A DNA stretch of 64,000 nucleotides from Nitrososphaera sp. (GCA_039938515.1 JBDUUL010000017.1:1-64000), one strand, 5' to 3'; positions 41,389 to 51,101 are shown, numbered from the stretch's first letter. Notes: generated by a model not told the origin, from the letters alone. Made by a program: numbers and translations.

Positions 41389-43044
41389 TCAATACGGGAT
41401 TGTAAAACTAAAAGTCGCTCCCTTTCCGTCAGCATTATTAGAGGCTGACAGCGTCCCGCCGTGAGCCTCAACTATGTGCTTTGCAACGTACAGGCCAACC
41501 CCTGTGCCGCTTTGAGTCGAAGTTTCCCCCACTGCCTTTGACGCAAATATCTCAAAAAGCTGCGGAAACATGGAAGGGTCTATCCCCGGCCCCGTATCTC
41601 TGATGGTAACTACAACACGACTTGGATTTTCAGCGCGGCTCGCCGTTACCTCGACGGTGCCCTCATCGGTAAACTTGATCGCGTTTCCAAGCAGGTTGTA
41701 GAGAACCTGGGATATCTTGTCCCTGTCAGCGTTAATCACGATTTTTTCCTTTGGCTCGTAAACCACCGTGAGGCTTTTCGCCGACGCCGCAACCTGATGA
41801 ACGCTATCGTTGACAATATCGCCAATTACAGAGGATAGTTCGAATTCTGTCCTGTTCAGATGCAGCAGGCTGCGCTCAACTCTGGAAACTGTTAGCAGGT
41901 TTTCTGTAAGCCTCTGCAGCCTCTCTGCGTTTCTGGCTATCATTTCCAGCGCATTCTTGGCCGAGTCAATGTCAAGCTTGCCCGAATCAAGCTCCATCTT
42001 TAGCAGCTCGACCCTTCCAATAATGGGCTGGACGGGGGTCCGCAGCTCATGCGCTGCTATATTGATAAACTTCTTCTCGGCCTGCTGCTGGGCCTCAAGC
42101 TGCTTGTACAGCTCGCTCTGGTTCCATAGGGAATCGAAAAAGGACACCAGGCTGCTGATACTGCGCCTGCTGTTGGAATACACGCTGACTCCTATTGCGT
42201 CCGAGTACATTTCAGAAGCCGGGTGGACGAGTTCCGAACTAAGAAAATGCGAACGGTCAATTATCATTATTCCCGATTGAGCTTCTGCTGCGTCGAGCAC
42301 TTTTACGCCTGGTTCTGAAACTAGATTCTCAACTATTGCTGAATTGAGCTGGCTGACCGGGACTATGATCCGAACCTCCGCCCCATTTCTGGCAGCTGCT
42401 TTCAGGGTGTCAAGCACGCCCAGGTTCTCCATCCTGAGCAGCGATTTTGAGTTTGGCAGCCTGAAGAGGACTTCCCTTTTGGCAGACCGGGAAAGCTGAA
42501 GAATCAGCTCGCTGGCTTTCTCTGTGTCGTAGATAACCTCGAACTGCTCCTGCTCGACTCCCTGCTGTATCTCGCTGATGCGCTGTTCTGCAGGAATAGA
42601 TTTGCGCCAGAGGGTCTGGAAAAGGTATTCGTGCTGTTCAACGATTGATTTTACGGTGCTGTGAATTACTTCCGGCACAGGGGCGGCCTCTCTCGGCACA
42701 ACGGCAGTCGCAAGGTATTCGCCTTCGTTTACTGCAAAGTTTCCCTTGATGCCGTCAAGGTGACGCAGCTCGGCATACTTTTGCAGCTCCTGGCAGTATT
42801 CTATGTTGTCCTTCGTAACTTCTGTAATGTATTGGTACTTTACGCCCCTTGCGTGCATGGCAACCATTGCGTCTTTGAGTTCCTTGACGCCGATAGAGAC
42901 GGAAGGAGCAAGCGAGTCAGCGCACACGTGGAGCATGTGCCGGCTATTGGAAGCGAGCCCGATTATGGCTTGAATGGTCGCCTGCTCCCCGTGAAGCACC
43001 ACGGTCTGCTCGTTATCTGGCTGAAGCAAGGCGACACCTAGCAA
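41389..43044 (-). CDS. Cytosolic sensor histidine kinase with TrmB-like sensor domains
   Basis: A 551-residue soluble kinase without membrane spans. The N-terminal about 310 residues contain two alpha/beta sensor modules (SNSRHMLHVCADSLAPS; RSAKREVLFRLPNSKSLL; GAEVRIIVPVS) resembling the phospholipase-D-like/TrmB effector fold. The kinase core follows: H-box INIAAHELRTPVQP, N-box NLLGNAIKF, G1 RDTGPGIDP, G2 GTGVGLYVAKHIVEAHGG. The core is closely similar to that of the 13.1-kb kinase, so the two are paralogues with exchanged sensors. No receiver gene adjoins. Signal unknown. Confidence 0.88.
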   Translation of the reverse strand: MLGVALLQPDNEQTVVLHGEQATIQAIIGLASNSRHMLHVCADSLAPSVSIGVKELKDAMVAMHARGVKYQYITEVTKDNIEYCQELQKYAELRHLDGIKGNFAVNEGEYLATAVVPREAAPVPEVIHSTVKSIVEQHEYLFQTLWRKSIPAEQRISEIQQGVEQEQFEVIYDTEKASELILQLSRSAKREVLFRLPNSKSLLRMENLGVLDTLKAAARNGAEVRIIVPVSQLNSAIVENLVSEPGVKVLDAAEAQSGIMIIDRSHFLSSELVHPASEMYSDAIGVSVYSNSRRSISSLVSFFDSLWNQSELYKQLEAQQQAEKKFINIAAHELRTPVQPIIGRVELLKMELDSGKLDIDSAKNALEMIARNAERLQRLTENLLTVSRVERSLLHLNRTEFELSSVIGDIVNDSVHQVAASAKSLTVVYEPKEKIVINADRDKISQVLYNLLGNAIKFTDEGTVEVTASRAENPSRVVVTIRDTGPGIDPSMFPQLFEIFASKAVGETSTQSGTGVGLYVAKHIVEAHGGTLSASNNADGKGATFSFTIPY

Positions 43045-43255
43045 GTCTTGCTCGAGTAATATAAAATCTCGAGGCTCTCAGCTCCGTTGCCATGTCAGCG
43101 GGGGCGCCAGCCAAAAATGCGGATATACAATTTACAGAATAACTACGAATAATGGCAAAATCCACACAAATCTATTGCTCAGTGCTGTTAGGATTGTCAG
43201 TTTATGGCAGGCTAATACAAAAGTTATTTATCTTTGGAACGCCTAGTAGAGATGC

Positions 43256-43771
43256 ATGTACGCCAAGGTCTGCAATGTAGAAATTCTTCCCAGTTACATT
43301 CAGGAAGTAAGCGTCGGCGACCTGTTGACGATACAGGCTTTGATAACAAACCCTCTTGACTGGCAGCACTTTTATGAAAAGCTCTCCGTAATCGAAAAAG
43401 GGGAGAGGACCGATTTTACCGTCATTACCCCGGAGGGAGACAGGATTATCGGCTTTGGCAACGTTACCGAATTTGAGAGGTGGAGCGACAGGGGCAAGTA
43501 CGGATTTAAAATCAAGATTGACATAACAAAGCAAAAGTCACTTACTGACAGGCGGATAAGGGGCCCCCACAAGCTAAAGGCAGAGGTCAGGGATGAGAAA
43601 ATGCCGCAAAAGCCAAAAGTTATCCCCGAAATTGTATCGCCGGCCCAGAAGTCAATAAAGCCGCGGGTGTTTGACAAGGACATGTCTGCCAAGGACATGA
43701 CGGCATTCAAGGAGCTGCTCGAGGGCTCGCTTGGACTGGACATCTCGTCCTCGGCGCCTGCCTCGACCTGA
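43256..43771 (+). CDS. Hypothetical protein with N-terminal beta domain
   Basis: A 171-residue soluble protein. The first about 95 residues (VEILPSYIQEVSVGDLLTIQ, FTVITPEGDRIIGFGNVTEF) look like a beta-sandwich, whereas the C-terminal 70 residues are basic, proline-containing and probably flexible (KMPQKPKVIPEIVSPAQKS). The ATG at 43256 follows a TTATTTATC element by about 25 bp, suggesting a leaderless transcript. Family not recognised. Upstream of the polysaccharide genes on the same strand. Confidence 0.55.
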   Translation: MYAKVCNVEILPSYIQEVSVGDLLTIQALITNPLDWQHFYEKLSVIEKGERTDFTVITPEGDRIIGFGNVTEFERWSDRGKYGFKIKIDITKQKSLTDRRIRGPHKLKAEVRDEKMPQKPKVIPEIVSPAQKSIKPRVFDKDMSAKDMTAFKELLEGSLGLDISSSAPAST

Positions 43772-43910
43772 AAGTCCTGTCCAGTAAAAGGCAGAGGTGG
43801 CCCTAGCACACAACATACCAGATAAAGGAATACGTAGATTTTTCGCAAGTTTTTAGCCAAAATCATGGAAATATTTATCAGCGCGGGTCTAACTCTCAGC
43901 TCGGTAATCT

Positions 43911-45284
43911 TTGAATTCTGATAGACTATCAAAACCAGCGTTTTTCGCGCTCGCTGGGCTGTGGGTCATTATCGTGTATTACACAATTGTCCCATGGCTC
44001 TTGCACGTGACACTTACCAGCAACAGCCCGATCGACCTGTCCGGACTCACGTGGGTCTTTGTGTCGCTCTCGCTGACAGGAACCGCGATGTGGTTCTTCA
44101 TGCAGGTCGCCTATTTGTTTGTGAAGAACCGCTCAATCCAAGAGCACGCGGCCATGATCAGGGACAAGCGCTATACCCAACTGCCGCTTGTCAGCATCAT
44201 TATTCCTGCCCGAAACGAGGAGGCGGTTATCAAGAGAACAATCGCATCCTGCCTTGCGCAAACCTTCGGCAACCTTGAGGTGATTGTAGTATGCCACAAT
44301 TGCAGCGACGGGACCTTCCAGCAAGCTCAGTCGCAGGACCCTCGCGTCTTTCCCTATGATTTCAGGACTGACGAGGCGGGCAAGGGCTTGGCGCTGAATT
44401 TCGGGGTGTCCAAAGCAAAGGGGGAATACATTCTGGTGCTAGACTCGGATGGAATCATGAACCCGGATTTTACCACAAACGCACTGCCGTACTTTGACAA
44501 AGGGTTTGCAGCCGTTCAGGGCAAAATAGTCGCAAGCAACCGCGAGTACAACCGGAACACAAAGCTGCTCGCGCTTGAGGGCGATCTCTACTCGACGCCG
44601 TTTATGACCGTGAGAAGTTTGATTGAAAAGCGCGCCCCCCTCGGAGGCACGGGGCTTGTGATAAGCAGGGATGCGCTGATGCGCGCGGGCGGATTCAAAA
44701 ACGCCCTCATAGACGACTTTGAGCTTTCATTCAGGTTCTTTCGGTTCGGCGAACGGATAGCGTTTGCCCCACTCTGCATAGTGTATGACGAGAAGCCCCC
44801 AAAGCTGGACCTTATCATAAGGCAGCGCTCGCGGTGGGTAAAGGGGCACTTTGACCTGCTAAAGGAGAAGGTCCCGGAGTCAAGGGACTTGTTTGGCAAC
44901 ATCTACTGGCTCAACCCCATCTTCATGCTTGCAGGGCTTGCGTCTCTGGCCGTCATGTCGACCGCAATACTATCTTACATCTTTCTCGGCCAGATGCCTT
45001 TCAAGTTCTCATTCCTTCCAATAGTCGCCTGGATAGTGCTGACGCTTAGCAGCATGGCGCTCCAGATCTTTCTCTTGACCAAGGAGCTTGGAATCAGGGG
45101 GCTAAGGTATGCTGGCTACGTTGCACTGCTCGCAGTCTACTCCAACTACTGGTACGTTTCGCTTGTCAAGTCGTTCTTTGTAAAGTCGTGGGCGACGACC
45201 AAGACATCGCACGGTTTTGTCAGTGAAAAGGACCTTCAGAGCATCATTGTCGACAAAACCGGCTCGGAAAAGGAGGCAGCTTAA
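43911..45284 (+). CDS. Membrane processive glycosyltransferase (GT2)
   Basis: A 457-residue GT2 enzyme of the cellulose/poly-GlcNAc/hyaluronan synthase type. Two N-terminal helices, then the catalytic domain with SIIIPARNEE, VLDSDG (the metal-binding D-x-D), the DDFELSFR acid pair and QRSRW (the Q-x-x-R-W product-binding motif of processive enzymes), followed by three or more C-terminal spans. It probably polymerises and exports a sugar polymer. Its stop overlaps spacing with wecB (TAA directly before ATG), so the UDP-ManNAc/GlcNAc epimerase likely supplies or balances its donor. Confidence 0.88.
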   Translation: MNSDRLSKPAFFALAGLWVIIVYYTIVPWLLHVTLTSNSPIDLSGLTWVFVSLSLTGTAMWFFMQVAYLFVKNRSIQEHAAMIRDKRYTQLPLVSIIIPARNEEAVIKRTIASCLAQTFGNLEVIVVCHNCSDGTFQQAQSQDPRVFPYDFRTDEAGKGLALNFGVSKAKGEYILVLDSDGIMNPDFTTNALPYFDKGFAAVQGKIVASNREYNRNTKLLALEGDLYSTPFMTVRSLIEKRAPLGGTGLVISRDALMRAGGFKNALIDDFELSFRFFRFGERIAFAPLCIVYDEKPPKLDLIIRQRSRWVKGHFDLLKEKVPESRDLFGNIYWLNPIFMLAGLASLAVMSTAILSYIFLGQMPFKFSFLPIVAWIVLTLSSMALQIFLLTKELGIRGLRYAGYVALLAVYSNYWYVSLVKSFFVKSWATTKTSHGFVSEKDLQSIIVDKTGSEKEAA

Positions 45285-46409
45285 ATGCAGTCGAGAAAGG
45301 AAACCAGCAGGCCCCATCGCGCGGGCAGCGGGCAAGAGCTCGAACAGTACGACATCATGACAATCGCCGGCACCCGCCCGGAAGTCATAAAGCTCTCCGA
45401 GTTTGTAAAACACTTTGGCGAAGAAAACCACTGCTACGTCTACACCGGCCAGCACTTTTCCTTGAACCTGAGCGACATATTCTTTTCAGAGCTCGGCTCG
45501 TCCTCGGACATCAACCTTGACTGCAGGTCGTCTGATGTGGATCAAATTGCTTCGCGCCTTGATAACCTGTTCCGCACGGCCAGGCCTTCGGTTGTAGTAG
45601 TATATGGAGACACAAACTCTACGCTTGCAGGCGCAATGGCGGCCAAGAAGAACAACATAACACTTGTCCACATAGAGGCGGGATTGCGCAGTTTCGATCT
45701 CCGGATGCCGGAAGAGCGGAACAGGCTGCAGGTAGACCGGCTCTCTGACCATCTTTTGTGCCCTACCAGTCTGTCGGCAGAGTTTCTAAAATTCGAAGGG
45801 ATAAGGCGAAACGTCGAGGTGACGGGCAACCTAGTGGTTGATGTCAGCGAAAAGTTCTCACGCTGCAGAGGCAAAGGTTCGGCCATAAAGCTCCGGGACT
45901 TTATCCTGCTGACACTTCACCGGGCCGAAACGGTCGATGACAAAGATGTGCTGTCGCTTGTAATGAGCGAACTAGGCTCGATAGACGAGAACATTGTGTT
46001 TCCAATCCATCCGCGCACAAAAAAGAACCTGGACCATTTCGGGATTTCCGTGCCGCCAAACGTAAGCATGATAGTTCCCCAGGGCTACCTTGATTTTCTC
46101 GATCTCTTGACGAGTTGCAAGCTGGCACTGACTGACAGCGGAGGAGTGCAGGAGGAAGCATGTATTCTGGGCAAGCCCTGCATCACGCTACGGCACACGA
46201 CCGAAAGGTGGGAGACAATTCTCATTGGAGCCAACAAGCTGTACCCACTGTTGCAAAACGGCCGCGGCCAGCTGAAGGACTATGTCTCGGAAATGAAAAG
46301 CAAAAGATTCGACCGGCATCCATACGGAGAGAATGTCACTGTAAGGACAGTCGAATCGGTCAAGAAAATCCTTGACGGCCAGAAAAGATCCTCTGCGCCC
46401 CGGCCATGA
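45285..46409 (+). CDS. wecB: UDP-N-acetylglucosamine 2-epimerase
   Basis: A non-hydrolysing epimerase interconverting UDP-GlcNAc and UDP-ManNAc. Family motifs: IAGTRPEVIKLSEF, YTGQH, YGDTNST, HIEAGLRSFDLRMPEERNR (quoted in part), TLHRAETV, PIHPRT, TDSGGVQEEA and the final TTERWE. At 374 residues it is normal in length apart from about 20 extra N-terminal residues. It begins immediately after the glycosyltransferase stop, forming a tight exopolysaccharide pair. Confidence 0.93.
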   Translation: MQSRKETSRPHRAGSGQELEQYDIMTIAGTRPEVIKLSEFVKHFGEENHCYVYTGQHFSLNLSDIFFSELGSSSDINLDCRSSDVDQIASRLDNLFRTARPSVVVVYGDTNSTLAGAMAAKKNNITLVHIEAGLRSFDLRMPEERNRLQVDRLSDHLLCPTSLSAEFLKFEGIRRNVEVTGNLVVDVSEKFSRCRGKGSAIKLRDFILLTLHRAETVDDKDVLSLVMSELGSIDENIVFPIHPRTKKNLDHFGISVPPNVSMIVPQGYLDFLDLLTSCKLALTDSGGVQEEACILGKPCITLRHTTERWETILIGANKLYPLLQNGRGQLKDYVSEMKSKRFDRHPYGENVTVRTVESVKKILDGQKRSSAPRP

Positions 46410-46545
46410 ACTTGTTTGCACAAAGGAACCTGACCAACGTGTCCTCAACCGCCACGACCGCCTCAGGGAAAAACGGTTCCACTGGAAATCAATATGCAGA
46501 TAGACAAGCTCCTTGATACACTTTTAAGCCGCCGTCAAGTTCGCG

Positions 46546-47286
46546 GTGCAGTTGGACTCTGCGCTCCGGGTTTTTGCCGTCGACATCGACGGCACGCTCA
46601 CCGAAAACGGCGGTGGCGCGATTCATCTGGGAGCGCTGTCCAAACTGCGCTATCTTGAGAGGCTCGGGCACAAGGTCGTCTATGTCACCGGCAGGTCTTC
46701 CATTGAAGCGTACGTCCTTGCGGTGTTTGGCGGAACCACAAAAGTCGCAGTAGGCGAGAACGGAGGCGCAATTACGGTCGCTCCGCAGGACCACAAGCTG
46801 CTTGCAAGCAAGGAAAAATGCGAGGCAGGCTACCAGCTTTTGAAAAAGTCGCTTGATGGCGTCCAGATAAAGCCCGTCTTTCCAAGAATGACCGAGGTGG
46901 TCTTGCTGCGGACCTTTGACCTGGCCGAGGCGCAGAGAATTCTTGACGAGAATCATCTGGACCTTTACATGTCTGACAGCAAGTATGCATTTCACATTAA
47001 CGAAAAGGGCGTCGACAAGGGGTTCGGGCTAAAGAGCGCTTTGGAGCTTTTGGATGCAGAGCAGGAGCGGACCATCGCCATAGGCGACAGTGAAACGGAT
47101 ATCCCTATGTTCCGAGAGTGCGGCGTCAGCATTGCACTGGGACACTCCGAAAAACCTGTCAAGGACGCGGCCACTCATGTAGTGAGCGGCGGAGCCGGAC
47201 ACGGACTTGTAGAAGCCATCGACTATGTCGCGCTCAAATATCTCGGCGCAAGCACACTCAAACAGGAAAACGCGGCGCCGACATGA
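46546..47286 (+). CDS. pgp: Archaeal phosphoglycolate phosphatase-type HAD hydrolase
   Basis: A 246-residue HAD (Cof/IIB subclass) phosphatase like the thermoplasmal phosphoglycolate phosphatase. Motif I VDIDGTLTENG, motif II YVTGRS, motif III lysine in KGFGLKSAL, and motif IV IGDSETDIPMF are intact, with a cap domain (GENGGAI). It would remove 2-phosphoglycolate formed by DNA repair or side reactions. The GTG start is about 20 bp after a CTTTTAAG TATA box (46521-46528), so leaderless. Its stop overlaps the argS start (ATGA). Confidence 0.85.
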   Translation: MQLDSALRVFAVDIDGTLTENGGGAIHLGALSKLRYLERLGHKVVYVTGRSSIEAYVLAVFGGTTKVAVGENGGAITVAPQDHKLLASKEKCEAGYQLLKKSLDGVQIKPVFPRMTEVVLLRTFDLAEAQRILDENHLDLYMSDSKYAFHINEKGVDKGFGLKSALELLDAEQERTIAIGDSETDIPMFRECGVSIALGHSEKPVKDAATHVVSGGAGHGLVEAIDYVALKYLGASTLKQENAAPT

Positions 47287-49187
47287 CCTTTCGACTTGTC
47301 GTTTCGGAAATCCGCGATGCCGTGTCAGATTCTCTTGCGGAGCTGGGCTTTCCTGCAGTGCCTTTTGACGTCTCGGAGCCCCCACGGAAGGAATTTGGCG
47401 ACATAACCTGCAACGTCGCCTTTTTGCTCGGCAAGCAGCTAAAGAATGCGCCCCCAAAAATTGCGGCGCAGATAATCGACAGGTTAAGGGCGCGGCAGAA
47501 GCCTGATTCTTTCGTAAAATCCATCGAGCCCCACCCTGCAGGCTACATCAATTTCCGCATAGAATTTGCCAAGCTGTCAGAGACAACGGTTTCAAAGGTT
47601 CTGGCAGAAGGCCTTGCCTACGGCAGGTACGACTCTGGAGACAAATCGCAGATTGTAATCGAGCACACGAGCGTCAACCCGAACAAGGCGCTCCATGTCG
47701 GCCACATGCGAAACGTCATCCTCGGCGATTCGCTCTACAGGATAATGAAAGCCGCCAACCATCCTGTCACGGTGCTAAATTACGTCGACGACTCGGGTCT
47801 TCAGGTCGCAGACATTGTCGTGGGGTTCAGGTTTGCAGGCTTTGCCACCCAGCCGCCCGACCCGTCGACCAAGTTCGACAAGTACTGCGGCGACGAGGTT
47901 TACGTAAAGGTAAACGAACTCTATACAAAAAATCCCGAGTTAGCAGAAAAACGCAAGGTGGTGCTCAGGGAAATCGAGGAGGGCAGGTCGGAGCTGGCGC
48001 AGTTTGCGGCGTCCGTCACCACAAAGGTCCTCCGGGACCAGCTGCAGACCTGCTGGCGAATGAAGGCACGCTACGACCTGCTCAACTTTGAATCGCAGAT
48101 CGTGCACTCGCGCCTGTGGCAGCAGTCGTTTGAACTCATGAAAGAAAACGGGCTGGTCAGACTGGAAACCGAAGGCAAGAACGCGGGCTGCTGGGTAATT
48201 GAGGCCGAGGGAGAGGAGGACAAGGTCGTCGTCCGAAGCGACGGGACTGCCACCTACATAGCAAAGGACATACCCTACGCCGCATGGAAGATCGGGCTTG
48301 TCGCCGACCCATTTTCGTACAACGAATTTGCGCGGCAGTGGGATGGCTCGGTGCTTATGCAGACAACGCTTGCTGATGGCGTTGAGGATTATCCGCGCTT
48401 TTCCGGCGGCAATAAGGTGATAACGCTTATCGATTCAAGGCAGGCCCGGCTCCAGAGGATAATCTCCCAAGTACTCTCAAAGATGGGCGCACAGGGAAGG
48501 GAGTACCTTCACCTTGGGTATGAGGCCGTGACGCTCTCTGCCGACACGGCAAGGTCGCTTGGGATAGAGATAGGCGACAGGCAGTTCATGCACATGTCCG
48601 GCAGAAAGGGTGTCTATGTAAACGCCGACTTTGTACTTGACATGCTGCACGCAAAGGCCTACGAGGAAGTCAGGGCGAGAAACCCCGAGTTTTCAGACCG
48701 CCAGCTGCACGACATCGCGGAGCAGATTGCAGTCTCTGCTGTCAGGTACAACCTGACAAAGCAGGATTTGGACAAGATTATCACTTTTGACATTAAAGAG
48801 TCGCTGAGCCTTGAAGGTGACACCGGGCCCTACATGCAGTACGCTTACGCCCGCGCCCAGCGAATAATCGAAAAGTCTGGCGCCGAGGTCACGGTAAACA
48901 AGTCACTTTCACTTCTTGTCCTTGAGCGCGAGGCGGAGCTTGTCAAAGAGATTTCAAAACTTGACATGGTGGTGGAGGAGGCCGCCCGCTCGCTGAGCCC
49001 AAAATCAATCGCCCGGTATGCCTATTCTCTTGCGACTGCATTTAACCTCTTTTACGAGCACGTGCAGGTGCTCAGGGAGCCGGACAAAGAGCTCTTGATG
49101 GCGCGCCTGGCACTTGTCAAGGCATTTGGCATCGCGCTGAAAAATGCACTCGAGCTTCTTGGAGTTTCCGCACTTGAGCGGATGTAA
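47283..49187 (+). CDS. argS: Arginyl-tRNA synthetase
   Basis: A 634-residue class I synthetase charging tRNA-Arg. It has the N-terminal Add-1 domain, the HIGH motif as HVGH (138-141, preceded by HTSVNPNKAL), the degenerate KMSKS region as MSGRKGV, and the all-alpha C-terminal anticodon domain with DLDKIITFDI and TGPYMQYAYARAQRI. The ATG at 47283 overlaps the phosphatase stop; the longer open frame upstream belongs to a different protein. Note the intron-bearing tRNA-Arg 6 kb away. Confidence 0.95.
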   Translation: MTFRLVVSEIRDAVSDSLAELGFPAVPFDVSEPPRKEFGDITCNVAFLLGKQLKNAPPKIAAQIIDRLRARQKPDSFVKSIEPHPAGYINFRIEFAKLSETTVSKVLAEGLAYGRYDSGDKSQIVIEHTSVNPNKALHVGHMRNVILGDSLYRIMKAANHPVTVLNYVDDSGLQVADIVVGFRFAGFATQPPDPSTKFDKYCGDEVYVKVNELYTKNPELAEKRKVVLREIEEGRSELAQFAASVTTKVLRDQLQTCWRMKARYDLLNFESQIVHSRLWQQSFELMKENGLVRLETEGKNAGCWVIEAEGEEDKVVVRSDGTATYIAKDIPYAAWKIGLVADPFSYNEFARQWDGSVLMQTTLADGVEDYPRFSGGNKVITLIDSRQARLQRIISQVLSKMGAQGREYLHLGYEAVTLSADTARSLGIEIGDRQFMHMSGRKGVYVNADFVLDMLHAKAYEEVRARNPEFSDRQLHDIAEQIAVSAVRYNLTKQDLDKIITFDIKESLSLEGDTGPYMQYAYARAQRIIEKSGAEVTVNKSLSLLVLEREAELVKEISKLDMVVEEAARSLSPKSIARYAYSLATAFNLFYEHVQVLREPDKELLMARLALVKAFGIALKNALELLGVSALERM

Positions 49188-49250
49188 GCCTTGCCATAGC
49201 CGGGGTATTGATTTTTATCACGCAAGCCGGGCAGAACACCACAAACGCAT

Positions 49251-50117
49251 TTGAAAATCGAGGAAGGCTCGTATGTCTTGTTGTTTCACACTGCTCGAAA
49301 AAAGTGGCTTGCCAAGGTAACGCAGGACAAGAGGCTGCACACTCACCTTGGCATAATCGACATTTCTTCAACTATAGGGATGGAGTACGGCTCGGCAATC
49401 CAGACGACTGAGGGCAAGCGGATATTCCTCATAGAGCCGACGGTTCATGACTTTATCATGAAATCAGAGAGACGCACGCAGATCCTCTACCCGAAGGACC
49501 TTGGATACATTGCGGCTAGGGCAGGGCTCAAGAATGGATCGAAGGTTCTGGAGATTGGAACAGGCAGCGGTGCGGCCGCCACGTTTATGGCCAGCATCGT
49601 CAAGCCCCAGGGGCACATTTACACCTTTGACGTCAACCCCGACTTTATGGAGATGGCAAGGAGGAACATCGACAAGGCAGGCATGGCAGATTTCGTGACG
49701 CTTCACCTGCACGACCCCCACCTAGGAGTGCAAGTCCGCGAGGCGGATCTTGCGCTCGTCGACCTCGGCGACCCTTGGACGGTCCTCGATCAGGTCCATG
49801 TGGCGCTCAAGGGAAGTGGAGCGTTTGTAGCCATTTGCCCCACCATGAACCAGATAGAAAAGACCGCGACCGAGCTCAAGAAAAGCGGGTACACGGACGT
49901 TGAATGCATAGAACTGATGATACGAAACATCGAGGCAAGGGAGGGCATGACCCGGCCTTCGATGAGAATGATAGGCCACACGACGTATCTTGTATTTGCG
50001 AGGAAGGTAAATGAGAAGGATGGATGGCCCGTTGCCGGGCAGAGCGATGCCTCTGCTCAGACGGAGATGGAGCAGGAAGGCGAAGACGCCGGCGAACTGG
50101 ATAGTCCCGAGAACTAG
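49251..50117 (+). CDS. trmI: tRNA (adenine-57/58-N1)-methyltransferase TrmI
   Basis: A 288-residue AdoMet-dependent methyltransferase that makes m1A in the T loop of archaeal tRNAs. The N-terminal small beta domain ends with the RTQILYPKDLGYI block; the Rossmann fold shows VLEIGTGSGAAA (AdoMet loop), FDVNPDFMEMARRNI and the catalytic-region LVDLGDPW. The family C-terminus (FARK) is followed by an unusual acidic tail of about 30 residues. TTG start, 63 bp after argS. Confidence 0.92.
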   Translation: MKIEEGSYVLLFHTARKKWLAKVTQDKRLHTHLGIIDISSTIGMEYGSAIQTTEGKRIFLIEPTVHDFIMKSERRTQILYPKDLGYIAARAGLKNGSKVLEIGTGSGAAATFMASIVKPQGHIYTFDVNPDFMEMARRNIDKAGMADFVTLHLHDPHLGVQVREADLALVDLGDPWTVLDQVHVALKGSGAFVAICPTMNQIEKTATELKKSGYTDVECIELMIRNIEAREGMTRPSMRMIGHTTYLVFARKVNEKDGWPVAGQSDASAQTEMEQEGEDAGELDSPEN

Positions 50118-50191
50118 CCTGCCAGTACTTTGGCCAAAGCCGCCAGCTTTTACGAAATCAGTGCGTCATTTCCTTTTGGGCGCAGTGCTTT

Positions 50192-50428
50192 TTATCTGAA
50201 ATACGACTTTTGTTCAGCGCGTTCGTGCTCAACGTGGCTCTCCGCTCTGCTTTCTGAGCGATAAGTCCTGTATCCAAGGGCAACAAGTCCCACTCCAAAG
50301 GCCGTAAACATCAGGGAGACCGGATATATCGAAGCGAATATGGGGTTTACGGCACCGGCCACAAGGAACAGAAATGAAAAAAACAGAAACGCCGCGCCTG
50401 CAACTGTCTCGCCGTTTAGCCTGCCCAA
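50192..50428 (-). CDS. Small two-span membrane protein
   Basis: A 78-residue protein with two helices (AGAAFLFFSFLFLVAGAV and YPVSLMFTAFGVGLVALGY) and a charged C-terminal tail (ESRAESHVEHERAEQKS). TTG start. It lies downstream of the DUF192 gene on the same strand, 76 bp away. Function unknown. Confidence 0.6.
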   Translation of the reverse strand: MGRLNGETVAGAAFLFFSFLFLVAGAVNPIFASIYPVSLMFTAFGVGLVALGYRTYRSESRAESHVEHERAEQKSYFR

Positions 50429-50504
50429 ATCAGATTCGTTTCAAAGGCATGCCGGATTACTATATAGCCTGTAGGTCTACAGTGCCACGCGCTGCATTGC
50501 AATC

Positions 50505-51062
50505 CTAGCTGCGGGTCAGGTTGAACGCGATACGCGTTCCCTCCCTTACCGAGTGCCTGTCGGAAAAGCCAGCAGTAGTCTCTAGCACGTACATTGACTT
50601 TTGAGATGCGTCGTGGGTAGGGCACATAAGGTCGCTTCCAGTGCAGGGGGGCAGGCTGTGCTCGATATGGATAACCGTCTTGTTGGCGTCAAGCCAGATT
50701 ATATCGATTGGAAACTTCATACCCTTCATCCAGAATGCATGGTCGCCCTCTTCGGGGAACGGGAAGAGCATCCCCTGGTTTTCAGCCATGGAGCTCCTGA
50801 CATCAAGCCCAGTCTCCTTCTGCGATTCTGTCTCTGCTATCGCCGCAACTAGAGTAAAGTTGTTGACAGTCACGTTGGCCTTGGTGTAGTTTGCCGTGGG
50901 GTCTGCCGGCGCCGAGGCATTTCCGGCCGTCTTTGAAATCGCGCTGGCACCTATCGGAGGCAGGTGCCGCTCGCCGGGAACAAATGCGAAGATAGATGCA
51001 AAGACCACTGCTATCGTAGAGGCGGCTGCAACTGCAATGATCACAATGGTGGTAGAACGCAA
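50505..51062 (-). CDS. Exported DUF192 protein
   Basis: A 185-residue protein with an N-terminal signal or anchor helix (TTIVIIAVAAASTIAVVFASI), a short linker and a DUF192 domain: AETESQKETGLDVRSSM, GMLFPF, FWMKGMKFPIDIIWLD and VLETTAGF. The family's function is unsettled; members are usually exported small beta proteins. Two Cys (PPCTGSDLMC) may form a disulfide. TTG start. It follows the TrmB regulator on the same strand (39 bp). Confidence 0.85.
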   Translation of the reverse strand: MRSTTIVIIAVAAASTIAVVFASIFAFVPGERHLPPIGASAISKTAGNASAPADPTANYTKANVTVNNFTLVAAIAETESQKETGLDVRSSMAENQGMLFPFPEEGDHAFWMKGMKFPIDIIWLDANKTVIHIEHSLPPCTGSDLMCPTHDASQKSMYVLETTAGFSDRHSVREGTRIAFNLTRS

Positions 51063-51101
51063 TTACTGGAGATGCCTTGGGCGCAATTGCTATTTTAGCG
51101 T

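Noticed and set aside
46408-46518. 36-codon ORF overlapping the wecB stop
   Set aside because: Ser/Thr/Asn-rich low-complexity translation without ribosome site or motif; the stretch also holds the phosphatase promoter.
47118-47282. 55-codon N-terminal extension of argS
   Set aside because: It overlaps the phosphatase gene in another frame; the family start is the ATG overlapping that gene's stop.
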